A DNA stretch of 34,200 bases from an uncultured Eubacteriales bacterium. Lineage in GTDB: Bacteria; Bacillota; Clostridia; Christensenellales; Aristaeellaceae. Below are positions 1-7,525 of the stretch, in pieces. A model generated the notes under the pieces. The model saw nothing but the letters and a program-made list of their open reading frames with translations. It ran no database searches and had not been told where the DNA came from. How positions within the stretch are numbered: position 1 is the stretch's first letter; every line of letters begins with the position of its first letter. The stretch lies in contig URJB01000022.1 in the NCBI GenBank assembly GCA_900548145.1, forward strand, positions 1-34,200. The letters run 5' to 3'. The translations under genes were made by a program, and so were the position numbers.

Positions 1-54
1 ACCTGTGACCCTCTGCTTGTAAGGCAGATGCTCTCCCAGCTGAGCTATGCTCCC
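1..54 (-). tRNA. tRNA-Val (anticodon TAC), 3' end cut by window edge
   Basis: Read on the minus strand, the sequence gives a 7-nt acceptor strand GGGAGCA, TA at positions 8-9, a D-arm (GCTC...GAGC) and an anticodon arm TCTGC-CTTACAA-GCAGA. The anticodon TAC decodes valine. The variable loop has begun (GGGTC) but the T-arm and acceptor 3' strand lie beyond the left edge. A consensus promoter stands 39 bases upstream. The identity is read directly from the anticodon loop. Confidence 0.92.
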
Positions 55-92
55 CCGCCCTTTCATCACCGTTTCTCGCGGCGACGTGTTAT

Positions 93-121
93 ATAATACC
101 TTACTCGCCGTCATTTGTCAA
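93..121 (-). promoter_or_regulatory. Promoter of the tRNA-Val
   Basis: On the minus strand a perfect -35 TTGACA (116-121) is separated by 17 bases from a -10 TATTAT (93-98). It points at the tRNA-Val and is followed by a GC-rich start region, as expected for a stable-RNA promoter. Confidence 0.8.
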
Positions 122-218
122 CAACTTTTTCAAATTTTTCCCGGTGCTTTTTCATCTTTGTTCAAGTCAGCTTGAAAGCTTTGAAAATACAGGATTTTAG
201 GCCGTTTCTCCGTGTTAT

Positions 219-1061
219 TTACAGCGGCATCACATAAATTTGGCAGGGATTTTTCTCGCCCCACAGCGTCGGAAAAACTTCCAATTCCTGAAATCCAAGG
301 CTCTGGTAGAACCGATTGGTCGCGTCATATTCCGCATAATGTCCCATGGCGACGGTCTTTACCTGCATCAGTGTGTTGCCTTGCCGACGGGCTTCCTCCC
401 GCGCCGCCTCCGCCAGCGCGGTGCCGATTCCCTGCCGGTGAGCCTCCCGGCGAACGCCCATCACCGCCAGCTCCACCGTCTTCGGGCCAGTCTGTTTCAG
501 GCAGAGGAACCCGACCGCGTTTTCGTCTTTTTCCGCGGCAAAGAAGGTCTGTCCGGCGCTTTCGGCGATATACTCCTCCCGGGCCTCGGGAATCCCGAAC
601 CATTCCGGCAGACTTTCCAGAATTTCCCGGCTGATACGCCGCTTTTCCTCCGGGCTGTCCACCCGACGGATAGCTGCAGTGCTTACCTTCTTTTCCTTTC
701 GGCACAGGCAGAAGGGATGGCCCGCCGGGTCCAGCAGGGTGACGAACTGTTCCCCGCCGTACTGAGCGGGCGCTTTGACCGCGCCCAGCTTCAGCGCCTT
801 TTCCACCGCTTCAGGCACAGAATCTACCTGAAAATCAAAGTGCATCTGCTTCTGCTGGCAGCCGTCCTTCTCCGGCCACACCGGCGGCACATAGTCTTCC
901 TCCTGACAGAACAGGAACACGACGCCTTCGGCGCTGCGCACGGCCGGGCGGCCAAAAAGCGTGGCCGTTTCCCAATTCAGCAGTTGACCGTAGAAGCTTT
1001 GCAGAGCCTGTTCGTCGCCGCAGTCCACCATGACGTTGCCCAGTCTGACTTCGTCAGTCAT
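219..1061 (-). CDS. VOC-domain / GNAT N-acetyltransferase fusion protein
   Basis: A 280-residue protein with two parts. Residues about 1-123 look like a VOC (glyoxalase/bleomycin-resistance fold) module, ending in the typical DPAGHPFCLC (111-120). Residues about 128-280 are a GNAT acetyltransferase with the acetyl-CoA loop HRQGIGTA (208-215) and the C-terminal NRFYQSLGF (249-257). The ATG at 1061 is chosen because GGAAGAAAG lies just upstream; a 30-residue extension is open but has no RBS. It is the last of five closely spaced genes on this strand. VOC proteins bind metal and small molecules and GNATs transfer acetyl from acetyl-CoA; the substrate here is unknown. One idea is that the VOC part captures a toxic compound that the GNAT part modifies, but nothing in the sequence proves this. 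Confidence 0.85.
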   Translation of the reverse strand: MTDEVRLGNVMVDCGDEQALQSFYGQLLNWETATLFGRPAVRSAEGVVFLFCQEEDYVPPVWPEKDGCQQKQMHFDFQVDSVPEAVEKALKLGAVKAPAQYGGEQFVTLLDPAGHPFCLCRKEKKVSTAAIRRVDSPEEKRRISREILESLPEWFGIPEAREEYIAESAGQTFFAAEKDENAVGFLCLKQTGPKTVELAVMGVRREAHRQGIGTALAEAAREEARRQGNTLMQVKTVAMGHYAEYDATNRFYQSLGFQELEVFPTLWGEKNPCQIYVMPL

Positions 1062-1087
1062 TTTTCTTTCTTCCTTTCGCACAGGTT

Positions 1088-1402
1088 TCACCGTTTTTTC
1101 TTGGGTTCGGGCAGTTCGTCCCGCATCGTGCGCAGCAGCCCCGCCAGCCACGCCCGGTCATCCATATTTTCTACAAACAGCATAGGCTTTGCACCCTCGT
1201 AGGGCAGTTGGTACACGGGTTCTCCCACGTAAGCCGCCGCGGACGGAACCAGCTTGACCAGCAGACGGTTGTCGTACACGCCGCCCGCCAATCTCCCGTC
1301 CACATACAGCAAGTACTCCCCCATCATGGGACGGAAGGTGATCCCATCCAGATCGGAGAGCTGTTCCAAAACAAAATCCAGATATTCCTTGCTGGAAGCC
1401 AT
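1088..1402 (-). CDS. TfoX N-terminal domain protein
   Basis: A 104-residue protein consisting of a single TfoX-N-like domain. The diagnostic segment is RPMMGEYLLYVDG (24-36) followed by YDNRLLVK (43-50) and a later aromatic/proline patch. Full-length TfoX/Sxy regulators of competence carry a second, C-terminal domain that is absent here; stand-alone TfoX-N proteins are common in Firmicutes and their role is not established. It sits 14 bases after the Eis-like gene and 26 bases before the VOC-GNAT gene, so it is probably cotranscribed. The C-terminus is basic (PEPKKKR). Family assignment is good, function unknown. Confidence 0.8.
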   Translation of the reverse strand: MASSKEYLDFVLEQLSDLDGITFRPMMGEYLLYVDGRLAGGVYDNRLLVKLVPSAAAYVGEPVYQLPYEGAKPMLFVENMDDRAWLAGLLRTMRDELPEPKKKR

Positions 1403-1416
1403 TTTCTCCCTCTTTG

Positions 1417-2631
1417 TCAGATGTAGTCGGAAATATAGGGTGCTTCATGCAGGATCGCCTTGTCCAGCCGAAGCACTGCCGCCGGGTCGGCTTCAATGCG
1501 GCCCATGCGGTACAGCTTCAGGGCCGACTTATAGCCCACCAACAGCGTGGTCAGGGTAGCGATGGACAGTTTGAGCCGGTAATCTGGCGCTTCGTCCGTC
1601 AGAGTGCAGCGTCCCCCGCGGAACTCCGCCGTTACCGTCTTGTTGTTCCAGTCCAGAAATTCGTCCTCGATCTCAAAGGCAAAGCGCACCCCGCTTTCAT
1701 TGGGGTCGCAGGCATAGTTTTCCAAAAAGCGCTCCACATCCACGATCCGGCCCATGATATAGGGGCGGATCACCTCCCGAATATCGCCGTCGTCCATCTC
1801 AAAGGCGATGGGGTCGCTGAAATAGGAATTGCCCCGCACTTCGTCGATCATGGAATCATGGGCGCGGATGTACTCCCACAGGCCCTCGTAGGCTTCCCGG
1901 TTCAGATAGATCATTTCCTTGACGTGCATCACGTCGTCTTTGATGAGGTAGACCATATAGCCGGTGGGTTCGCCCTCCACGTTGTAGTAGACGGCCACGA
2001 AGGTGTCGTCCTCGTCCCAGCGCCAGTATTCCTCCCACGCCAGACTGTTTCGGTACAGGCAGCCATGTGTGGCCGCCGCGAACCGAGTGTGCAGCTCCAT
2101 CAGATCCTGACTTTGCCAGCCTACCCGGCGCACATAGCCGGGAGCCTTGGCCTTGGACGGGATCTGCCGATCCTTGACCGTATAGGAAATTTTGTTGGAG
2201 ATGATCTCATACCCGAACCGCCGGTACAGCGGAATGGAATAGGGAAACAGCATGGCGAAGGACTGTCCCCGCATCCGCATATCTTCCAGGCTCAGATGCA
2301 TCAGCCGCTTCATAATGCCGTGGCCCGTGTATTCCGGGTAGGTGCACACGCTGGTCACAAAGCCGATGGAATACGTTCTGCCGTAAATGTTCATTTCCAG
2401 CGGATACACGGCAATCTGGGAGATCAGGTTATCCCCGTCGAAGCAGCCCAGCACGTCGGCCCGCTCCAGCACCGGGAACTTGGACTGCTTGATCTCATCG
2501 TCCCGCCAGCCCGTTTCCGCCAATTCCTGCTCCGTCACCTGAAAGGCGTAGCGAAGCAGCTGATTATATTGTTCCAGATCGTCCGTGGTCAAATGGCGCA
2601 TCTGATAATTGGGCCTGATGGCATTTCCCAT
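1417..2631 (-). CDS. Eis-like GNAT N-acetyltransferase
   Basis: A 404-residue protein of the Eis type: an N-terminal GNAT domain with GHGIMKRLM (103-111) and PLYRRFGYE (134-142), a second degenerate GNAT-like middle part, and a C-terminal part of the size and character of the SCP2-like domain of this family. Eis proteins acetylate amines, including aminoglycosides in mycobacteria; many Firmicutes homologues have no known substrate. I place the start at the second Met (2631) because AAGGAG lies 9 bases before it, whereas the Met six codons upstream lies ahead of that site. It has its own promoter, with a TATAAT box about 35 bases upstream. It is third in a five-gene run of mainly acetyltransferases. 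Confidence 0.85.
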   Translation of the reverse strand: MGNAIRPNYQMRHLTTDDLEQYNQLLRYAFQVTEQELAETGWRDDEIKQSKFPVLERADVLGCFDGDNLISQIAVYPLEMNIYGRTYSIGFVTSVCTYPEYTGHGIMKRLMHLSLEDMRMRGQSFAMLFPYSIPLYRRFGYEIISNKISYTVKDRQIPSKAKAPGYVRRVGWQSQDLMELHTRFAAATHGCLYRNSLAWEEYWRWDEDDTFVAVYYNVEGEPTGYMVYLIKDDVMHVKEMIYLNREAYEGLWEYIRAHDSMIDEVRGNSYFSDPIAFEMDDGDIREVIRPYIMGRIVDVERFLENYACDPNESGVRFAFEIEDEFLDWNNKTVTAEFRGGRCTLTDEAPDYRLKLSIATLTTLLVGYKSALKLYRMGRIEADPAAVLRLDKAILHEAPYISDYI

Positions 2632-2665
2632 GCTTTCGTTCTCCTTCATCCTTGCGTTCGCGCCT

Positions 2666-2695
2666 ATTATAGCCCGGCCGCAAAGCCAGCGTCAA
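2666..2695 (-). promoter_or_regulatory. Promoter for the Eis-like gene and downstream genes
   Basis: On the minus strand TTGACG (2690-2695) and TATAAT (2666-2671) are 18 bases apart, in the 73-base gap upstream of the Eis-like gene. It would also drive the TfoX-N and VOC-GNAT genes. Confidence 0.7.
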
Positions 2696-2704
2696 TGCGT
2701 TTTT

Positions 2705-3577
2705 TCATGCGTGGGACAGAAGCGGAAAATACAGCCGTTCCCGCTGGATGCTTTCCAGCTCCTCGCCCCGATAAAACAGCCGGTATTTCTCCCCGCCGTC
2801 AAAAGGGGCGGCTTTGAACAGGGACGCATCCTCCGGCAGTGGAGAAAAACCCAGACGAACGGTTCGTCTGCCGATATCCAGCCGGGAAAGGATCATTTCA
2901 AGAGGAATTTTCTGTTCCGCCGCAACACCCGCCAGGATCAGCGTATCTTTTTCCGCCCCCAACACGATGAAGCAGTCCAGATTGTCCGAGTACCAGACGG
3001 TTTCCAGATCCGCCGTATAAAACATTTGCAGGCCGTAGCGGTTTTTCTGTTCCAGCGACGAGAAAACCGCCCCGTTTCGAACGGCGTGTTCATACCGTTC
3101 CCGCAAGGCGAGAGCATCCTTTTTGACCGGGCGGAAGTGTCTTCCCTCCCGCTTGATCACGCCGGGTTTCAGGGTGTATTCGTACTGCATAAGTTCCCGG
3201 AAGCCCAGCTTCCGGTAAAAGTCCAGCGCGCCCAGATTTCCGAACAGATAAATGCCCGTCTCGATCCCATCATATCGTTCCAGTATCCGTTCCATCAATT
3301 GCCAGATCAGTCCCCTGCTGCGGTACGCTTTGTCTTCCATGACCGTTCCCAGTTGAAAACAAAGTTGTTCTTCACCGTTCTTGTTAAAGAACATCCAATT
3401 GACCGACACATTGGCCACGATCCGTCCTTTTTCCTCAAACGAATATGGGATGTACTCCTCTGCACGGAAACCGTTTTGCATCCAGTTTTCAAAATCAAAG
3501 CCAAAGGTGCGGCGGGTCATGGCATTCAATTCGTATCGAAAAACTGTGTTGTGCATATACTTTCGGAGCATTTTCAT
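2705..3577 (-). CDS. GNAT family N-acetyltransferase
   Basis: A 290-residue protein whose N-terminal half is a GNAT domain: YRSRGLIWQLM (85-95) matches the acetyl-CoA pyrophosphate loop and NLGALDFYRKLGF (114-126) the family's C-terminal Asn/Tyr motif. The remaining about 150 residues contain no motif I recognise and may be a second, non-catalytic GNAT-like lobe. The ATG at 3577 is preceded by AAAGGAAG. It starts 22 bases after the streptothricin-acetyltransferase-like gene, so the two are probably one transcript. Substrate unknown. Confidence 0.82.
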   Translation of the reverse strand: MKMLRKYMHNTVFRYELNAMTRRTFGFDFENWMQNGFRAEEYIPYSFEEKGRIVANVSVNWMFFNKNGEEQLCFQLGTVMEDKAYRSRGLIWQLMERILERYDGIETGIYLFGNLGALDFYRKLGFRELMQYEYTLKPGVIKREGRHFRPVKKDALALRERYEHAVRNGAVFSSLEQKNRYGLQMFYTADLETVWYSDNLDCFIVLGAEKDTLILAGVAAEQKIPLEMILSRLDIGRRTVRLGFSPLPEDASLFKAAPFDGGEKYRLFYRGEELESIQRERLYFPLLSHA

Positions 3578-3599
3578 TTTTTTCTTCTTCCTTTCGCCA

Positions 3600-4127
3600 T
3601 CACGCGTCGAGGTAAAACAGAATATCCGCTTTCCCTTCCTGACTGGTTCCCCGGTATACCTCCGTATCCAGTCCGCCGATATGAAAGCCGTAATGCAGAT
3701 AGAACAGGCAAGCGCCCACGTTGTTGTCCTGTCCCTGGGTATACAAGCCCCGATAGCCCTGCCGCAGGGCGATCTCCCGGGCTTTATCCATCAGCAGCGC
3801 GCCGATCTTCTGCCCCCGGTACGCCCGGCACACCTTCAGGTCATACAGGTACAGATATCGAAAGAACCCCGGCTGCAGCACGGCCAGCCCGACGCATTTT
3901 TCGTCCTCATAGGCGCCCAGAAAAACACTGTCCTTCATTTCGTCATAGTCGTAGTTTTCATCGGGAAAGCACATTCCCCCCACCCGCTCCGGCGGGAAAG
4001 GCCGCACCTCGTAGCTCCACCGTTCGTTTACGTAAGAGGGCACGCCCCTGCCGGTCAGGGCAAAAGGTTCGTTGGGCAGGCGAATATCCTGCCGGTGTTC
4101 CTGGTCGATAACAGTAATGCGAATCAT
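3600..4127 (-). CDS. Streptothricin acetyltransferase-like GNAT protein
   Basis: A 175-residue single-domain GNAT. Besides RGQKIGALL (104-112), it shows features I recall from streptothricin acetyltransferases (Sat4/SatA): an N-terminal NEPF...GRGVPSY...ERWSYE segment (19-40), and C-terminal QDNNVGACLFY (132-142), YGFHIGGLDT (146-155) and a closing FYLD. Those enzymes acetylate the beta-lysine chain of streptothricin. The resemblance is by eye, so resistance activity is an inference. The start at 4127 follows CGAAGGGAAAAT; an upstream Met in frame lacks an RBS. It is the first gene of the acetyltransferase run, and no clear promoter is visible in front of it. Confidence 0.75.
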   Translation of the reverse strand: MIRITVIDQEHRQDIRLPNEPFALTGRGVPSYVNERWSYEVRPFPPERVGGMCFPDENYDYDEMKDSVFLGAYEDEKCVGLAVLQPGFFRYLYLYDLKVCRAYRGQKIGALLMDKAREIALRQGYRGLYTQGQDNNVGACLFYLHYGFHIGGLDTEVYRGTSQEGKADILFYLDA

Positions 4128-4215
4128 ATTTTCCCTTCGTTTCACTCGACCGAACAGGCCTTGTTTTTTTGCGCTTTCTGTTTTCGTCGTTGGGCCGCGT
4201 TTTTCCTGTTGATTC

Positions 4216-4259
4216 GAAAAACAAACCTCCCGGCGCATCGAAACGACACACCGGGAGGC
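4216..4259 (-). terminator. Terminator of the xylulokinase-isomerase operon
   Basis: On the minus strand CCTCCCGG (4252-4259) pairs with CCGGGAGG (4227-4234) across a 17-base loop and is followed by TTTGTTTTT. It lies 41 bases after the isomerase stop codon. Confidence 0.8.
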
Positions 4260-4299
4260 AGAATTCATTGTACGTTGCAAAACGTGTCAAAGACGGCCC

Positions 4300-5775
4300 T
4301 TAGCCCCAGGGATTTTCGTCGGGATAGGGCAGGTTGGCGGGACGGTTGTAGCTCACGTCCGCGATGCCCAGATACTTGAACACCTCAAACAGCGCCTTGC
4401 CGTAATGGCCGAAGGCCACCGCGCCGTGGTGCGGGAAGCGCTTCGCCACCAACACGTGACGGTAGAAGCGGTCCATTTCCGGAATGGCGAACGCGCCGAT
4501 GGAGCCGAAGCTCTCGCAGTCCATATCCACAATCTCGCCCTGAGCGATGTAGGCCTTGAGCTGGGTGTCCGCCGTGGACTGCAGACGGAAGAAGGTGATG
4601 TCTCCGGCCCTGATGTTGCCCTCCATGGTGCCGCGGGTGATGTCGGGCTCCGCACGGTCGGGCTCCAGATCCCGCTTCATGATGAGCTGATAGCCCATGT
4701 GGGGATTCTTCAACAGGTTGGAGCAGGTGTTGCCGCAGTGGAAGCCCATGAAGGTCTCCGTCAGACGGTAATCGTACTTGCCCTTGATGCTCTTTTCGTA
4801 CATGGAGGCGGGCACGGTGTTGTTGATGTCCAGCAGGGTCACAGGCGCGCCGGACACGCAGATGCCGATGTACTCGGACAGCACGCCGTAGATATCCACT
4901 TCGCAGGACACAGGGATGCCCATGCCGGTCAGACGGCTGTTGACGTAGCAGGGCACGAACTTGAACTCGGTCTGGAAGGCAGGCCAGCACTTGTTGGCGA
5001 AGGCCACGTACTGACGGGTGCCCTTGTGCTGCTCGGCCCAATCCAGCAGGGTCAGCTCATACTGGGCCAGACGGGGCAGAATGCCGGCGTAGGGGTTATG
5101 GCTGCCCAGCTCCTCTTCCATTTCCTTCATCTTAGCGGGAATGCGGGGATCGTCGGCATGCTTGTTGTAGGCCACCAGCAGATCCAGTTCGGAGTTTTCC
5201 TCCACGGCCACGCCCAGATCGTACAGTGCCTTGATGGGGGCATTGCAGGCCAGAAAGTCGTCGGGACGGGGGCCGAAAGCAATCACTTTCAGGCCCTTCA
5301 GGCCCAGAATGGCGCGGGCGATGGGCAGGAAGTCCTCCACCCGGTCGGCCAGCTCGGCGGCAGTGCCCACGGGCAGTTCGGGAATGTAGGCCTTGCGATG
5401 GCGCAGACCCAGATTGTAGCTGCAGTTCAGCAGACCGCAGTACGCGTCGCCGCGGCCGTCGTGCAGGTCGCCGTCGCCCTCGGCGGCAGCCACGTACATC
5501 ACAGGGCCATCAAACCAGTCGGCCAGCAGGGTCTCAGGGGTCTCAGGGCCAAAGTTGCCCAAGAATACCACCAGCGCGTTCACACTGTGGGCCAGCACAT
5601 CGTCCACTGCCTTACGGGCGTCGCACTCGTTTTCCACGGTCACGGGGCACTCGTACAGTTCGGTTTTGCAGGCCTTGTGCAGCGCGGTGCGGCGGCGTTC
5701 CGCCAGCGCCATGGGGAAGCAGCCGCGGCTGACGGCGATCAGGCCCAGTTTGACTTCGGGAATGTTCTGAATCAT
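4300..5775 (-). CDS. L-fucose/L-arabinose isomerase family protein
   Basis: A 491-residue protein of the fucose/arabinose isomerase fold, about the usual length of the family. Recognisable segments are an N-terminal beta-alpha-beta start (VKLGLIAVSRG, 8-18), NALVVFLGNFGPETP (66-80), a Gly/Asp-rich loop at 100-110, and the C-terminal HHGAVAFGHYGKAL (449-462), where the family places metal and substrate ligands. These enzymes interconvert aldoses and ketoses with a divalent metal. It follows the xylulokinase gene by 39 bases with AAAGGAG before its ATG, so one operon likely converts an aldopentose (or L-fucose-like sugar) to a ketose and phosphorylates it. Which sugar cannot be read from the sequence. 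No transporter lies next to the pair. Confidence 0.82.
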   Translation of the reverse strand: MIQNIPEVKLGLIAVSRGCFPMALAERRRTALHKACKTELYECPVTVENECDARKAVDDVLAHSVNALVVFLGNFGPETPETLLADWFDGPVMYVAAAEGDGDLHDGRGDAYCGLLNCSYNLGLRHRKAYIPELPVGTAAELADRVEDFLPIARAILGLKGLKVIAFGPRPDDFLACNAPIKALYDLGVAVEENSELDLLVAYNKHADDPRIPAKMKEMEEELGSHNPYAGILPRLAQYELTLLDWAEQHKGTRQYVAFANKCWPAFQTEFKFVPCYVNSRLTGMGIPVSCEVDIYGVLSEYIGICVSGAPVTLLDINNTVPASMYEKSIKGKYDYRLTETFMGFHCGNTCSNLLKNPHMGYQLIMKRDLEPDRAEPDITRGTMEGNIRAGDITFFRLQSTADTQLKAYIAQGEIVDMDCESFGSIGAFAIPEMDRFYRHVLVAKRFPHHGAVAFGHYGKALFEVFKYLGIADVSYNRPANLPYPDENPWG

Positions 5776-5814
5776 GGTTTTTCTCTCCTTTTTTTGTGGG
5801 TTGCAAATGGAAGG

Positions 5815-7350
5815 TCAATCCAGTCGGGAAAGCTCGGCAAAACTTTCCTTCATGGCGGGATAGAGTTTTTCGTACAGGCGGTAATACCGCTCGTACTGCG
5901 CGCCGCGCTCCGGGTCGGGCTGCTGGGCTTCGTTCAGGCGGATGACCTTTTCGCAGGCGGAAGGAATGTCCTCATACACGCCGCAGGCTACGCCCGCCAG
6001 AATGGCCGCGCCCAAGGCAGGCCCTTCCCGGTTGGCTACCGTGCGTACAGGCATCTGGAACATATCCGCCATCATCTGCCGCCAGAAGGGGCTGGTTCCG
6101 CCGCCGCCACAGGCCAGCATGGCGTCGGGAGCCACTTTCATCCCCCGCAGCACGTCCAGATTCTGGCGCTGGGAGTACATCACGCCCTCCATTACCGCCC
6201 GGAGCATATCCCGGCGGGTATGAATGGCGCTGAGGCCCACGAACGCGCCCCGGGCGTTGGAATCCAGCAGGGGGCTGCGTTCGCCCATCAGATAGGGCAG
6301 GAACAGCAGACGATTGGCTCCTAACGGGGACTGAGCCGCTTCCTCGTTGAGCAGGACGTATGGATCCACGCCCATTTCCTTCGCGGCCTGACATTCCGCC
6401 TGACAGAAGGTGTCCCGGTACCACTTGAGGGACAGACCCGCCGCCAGCGTGCAGCTCATGACCGTGTACGCGCCGGGAACCGCCGCGCAGAAGGTATGCA
6501 CCCGGCCAGCCGGGTCGATCTGCACCCGGTCGGAGTGAGCGAACACCACGCCGGAGGTGCCGATGGTGGTAAAAGCGCGGCCCTCAGCCACCACGCCGGT
6601 GCCCACAGCGGCGCAGGCATTGTCGCCGCCGCCGGCGGCTACTACCGTGCCTTCGCACAGGCCCGTGGCCGCCGCGGCCTCTGCCGTGACGCGGCCCGCC
6701 GGGTCGCTGCTTTCCAGCAGGGGCGGCAGCAGATTCTTGTCAATGTGCAGCTTTTCCAGAATTTCTTCCGACCAGCAGCGGTGGGACACATCCAGCAGAT
6801 TGGTGCCGCTGGCGTCGCTCATTTCGGCGGCGTATTCGCCGGTCAGGCGGTAGCGCACGTAGTCCTTCGGCAGAAGGATATGGGCGGCCTTCTCATAAAC
6901 CTCCGGCTCGTGCTTGCGCACCCAGAGAATCTTCCCGGCGGTAAAGCCGGTCAGGGCCGGATTGGCGCTCAGCTCGATCAGCCGTTCCTTCCCAATGGTC
7001 TGGGTGATCTCATCGCATTCCTCCTGCGTACGTCCGTCGCACCACAGAATGGAACGGCGCAGTACGCGGCCCTCCCGATCCAGCAGCACAAGGCCGTGCA
7101 TCTGGCCACTGATGCCAACGCCCTTCACGTCCTCGGGCTTCACGCCGCTCTTGGCGATCACTGCCTTCACCGTGTCTCGGGCGGCGTTCCACCAGTCCTC
7201 GGGTTCCTGCTCCGCCCAACCGTTTTTGGGCTGATACAGCGGGTATTCGATGGTCTCGCTGGCAACGGCGCGGCCCGTTTCTTCAAACAGAACCGTCTTG
7301 GTGCCGGAGGTGCCCAAGTCAATTCCCAACAGGTATTTCAAATTTCTCAT
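5815..7350 (-). CDS. xylB: Xylulokinase (FGGY carbohydrate kinase)
   Basis: A 511-residue FGGY-family kinase. The N-terminal phosphate-binding loop YLLGIDLGTSGTK (6-18), the early segment GWAEQEPEDWW, GISGQMHGLVLLD and the C-terminal ACGGGGTSPFWRQM are all typical of XylB, which phosphorylates D-xylulose to D-xylulose 5-phosphate with ATP. The start is uncertain: GGAGG lies only 2 bases before the ATG at 7350 and 11 bases before a TTG three codons later. A longer reading to 7416 would have to begin almost at the transcription start, so I reject it. It is the first gene after a strong promoter and candidate operator and precedes the isomerase. Neighbouring sugar kinases of the family are a possible alternative, but the motifs favour XylB. 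Confidence 0.88.
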   Translation of the reverse strand: MRNLKYLLGIDLGTSGTKTVLFEETGRAVASETIEYPLYQPKNGWAEQEPEDWWNAARDTVKAVIAKSGVKPEDVKGVGISGQMHGLVLLDREGRVLRRSILWCDGRTQEECDEITQTIGKERLIELSANPALTGFTAGKILWVRKHEPEVYEKAAHILLPKDYVRYRLTGEYAAEMSDASGTNLLDVSHRCWSEEILEKLHIDKNLLPPLLESSDPAGRVTAEAAAATGLCEGTVVAAGGGDNACAAVGTGVVAEGRAFTTIGTSGVVFAHSDRVQIDPAGRVHTFCAAVPGAYTVMSCTLAAGLSLKWYRDTFCQAECQAAKEMGVDPYVLLNEEAAQSPLGANRLLFLPYLMGERSPLLDSNARGAFVGLSAIHTRRDMLRAVMEGVMYSQRQNLDVLRGMKVAPDAMLACGGGGTSPFWRQMMADMFQMPVRTVANREGPALGAAILAGVACGVYEDIPSACEKVIRLNEAQQPDPERGAQYERYYRLYEKLYPAMKESFAELSRLD

Positions 7351-7404
7351 CCCCTCCGATTCTGCAAAACCGTTGTCCATCCTTGGAAACGCGGTTCCCA
7401 GAAT

Positions 7405-7430
7405 GTTAGTAAACAAAGTTTAATAACTAG
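7405..7430. promoter_or_regulatory. Candidate repressor operator at the xylB start site
   Basis: The AT-rich segment GTTAGTAAAC-AAA-GTTTAATAACTAG is an imperfect inverted repeat (inner AAAC/GTTT, outer GTTAG/AACTAG-like arms). It lies immediately downstream of the -10 box, over the predicted transcription start. The TTAG...CTA(A) ends and position recall ROK/XylR-type operators, but no regulator gene is adjacent and the symmetry is imperfect. Confidence 0.4.
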
Positions 7431-7435
7431 GCTAT

Positions 7436-7464
7436 ATGGTATCACTTTCCCCGAAGGATGTCAA
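7436..7464 (-). promoter_or_regulatory. Promoter of the xylB-isomerase operon
   Basis: A perfect -35 TTGACA (7459-7464) and a -10 TACCAT (7436-7441) are spaced by 17 bases on the minus strand. The predicted start near 7429 leaves a leader of about 80 bases. Confidence 0.75.
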
Positions 7465-7481
7465 GGCGTTTTCCCCGTATG

Positions 7482-7514
7482 AAAAGCACCGGCCATGGTT
7501 CTCCACAGCCGGTG
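7482..7514 (-). terminator. Terminator of the lactate dehydrogenase/Etf operon
   Basis: CACCGGC (7487-7493) and GCCGGTG (7508-7514) form a 7-bp stem. Read on the minus strand it is followed by TTTT, and read on the plus strand by TTTTTT. It lies 12 bases after the glcD stop and before the xylB promoter, so it separates the two minus-strand operons. Confidence 0.75.
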
Positions 7515-7525
7515 TTTTTTCAAAA

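Noticed and set aside
163..178. Small inverted repeat TTCAAG/CTTGAA after the VOC-GNAT gene as a terminator
   Set aside because: The stem is short and has no U-tract in either direction.
4405..6324. A long plus-strand open frame antisense to the isomerase and xylulokinase genes
   Set aside because: It is a mirror of GC-rich minus-strand codons, rich in His/Gln/Val/Gly with no family motif and no RBS.
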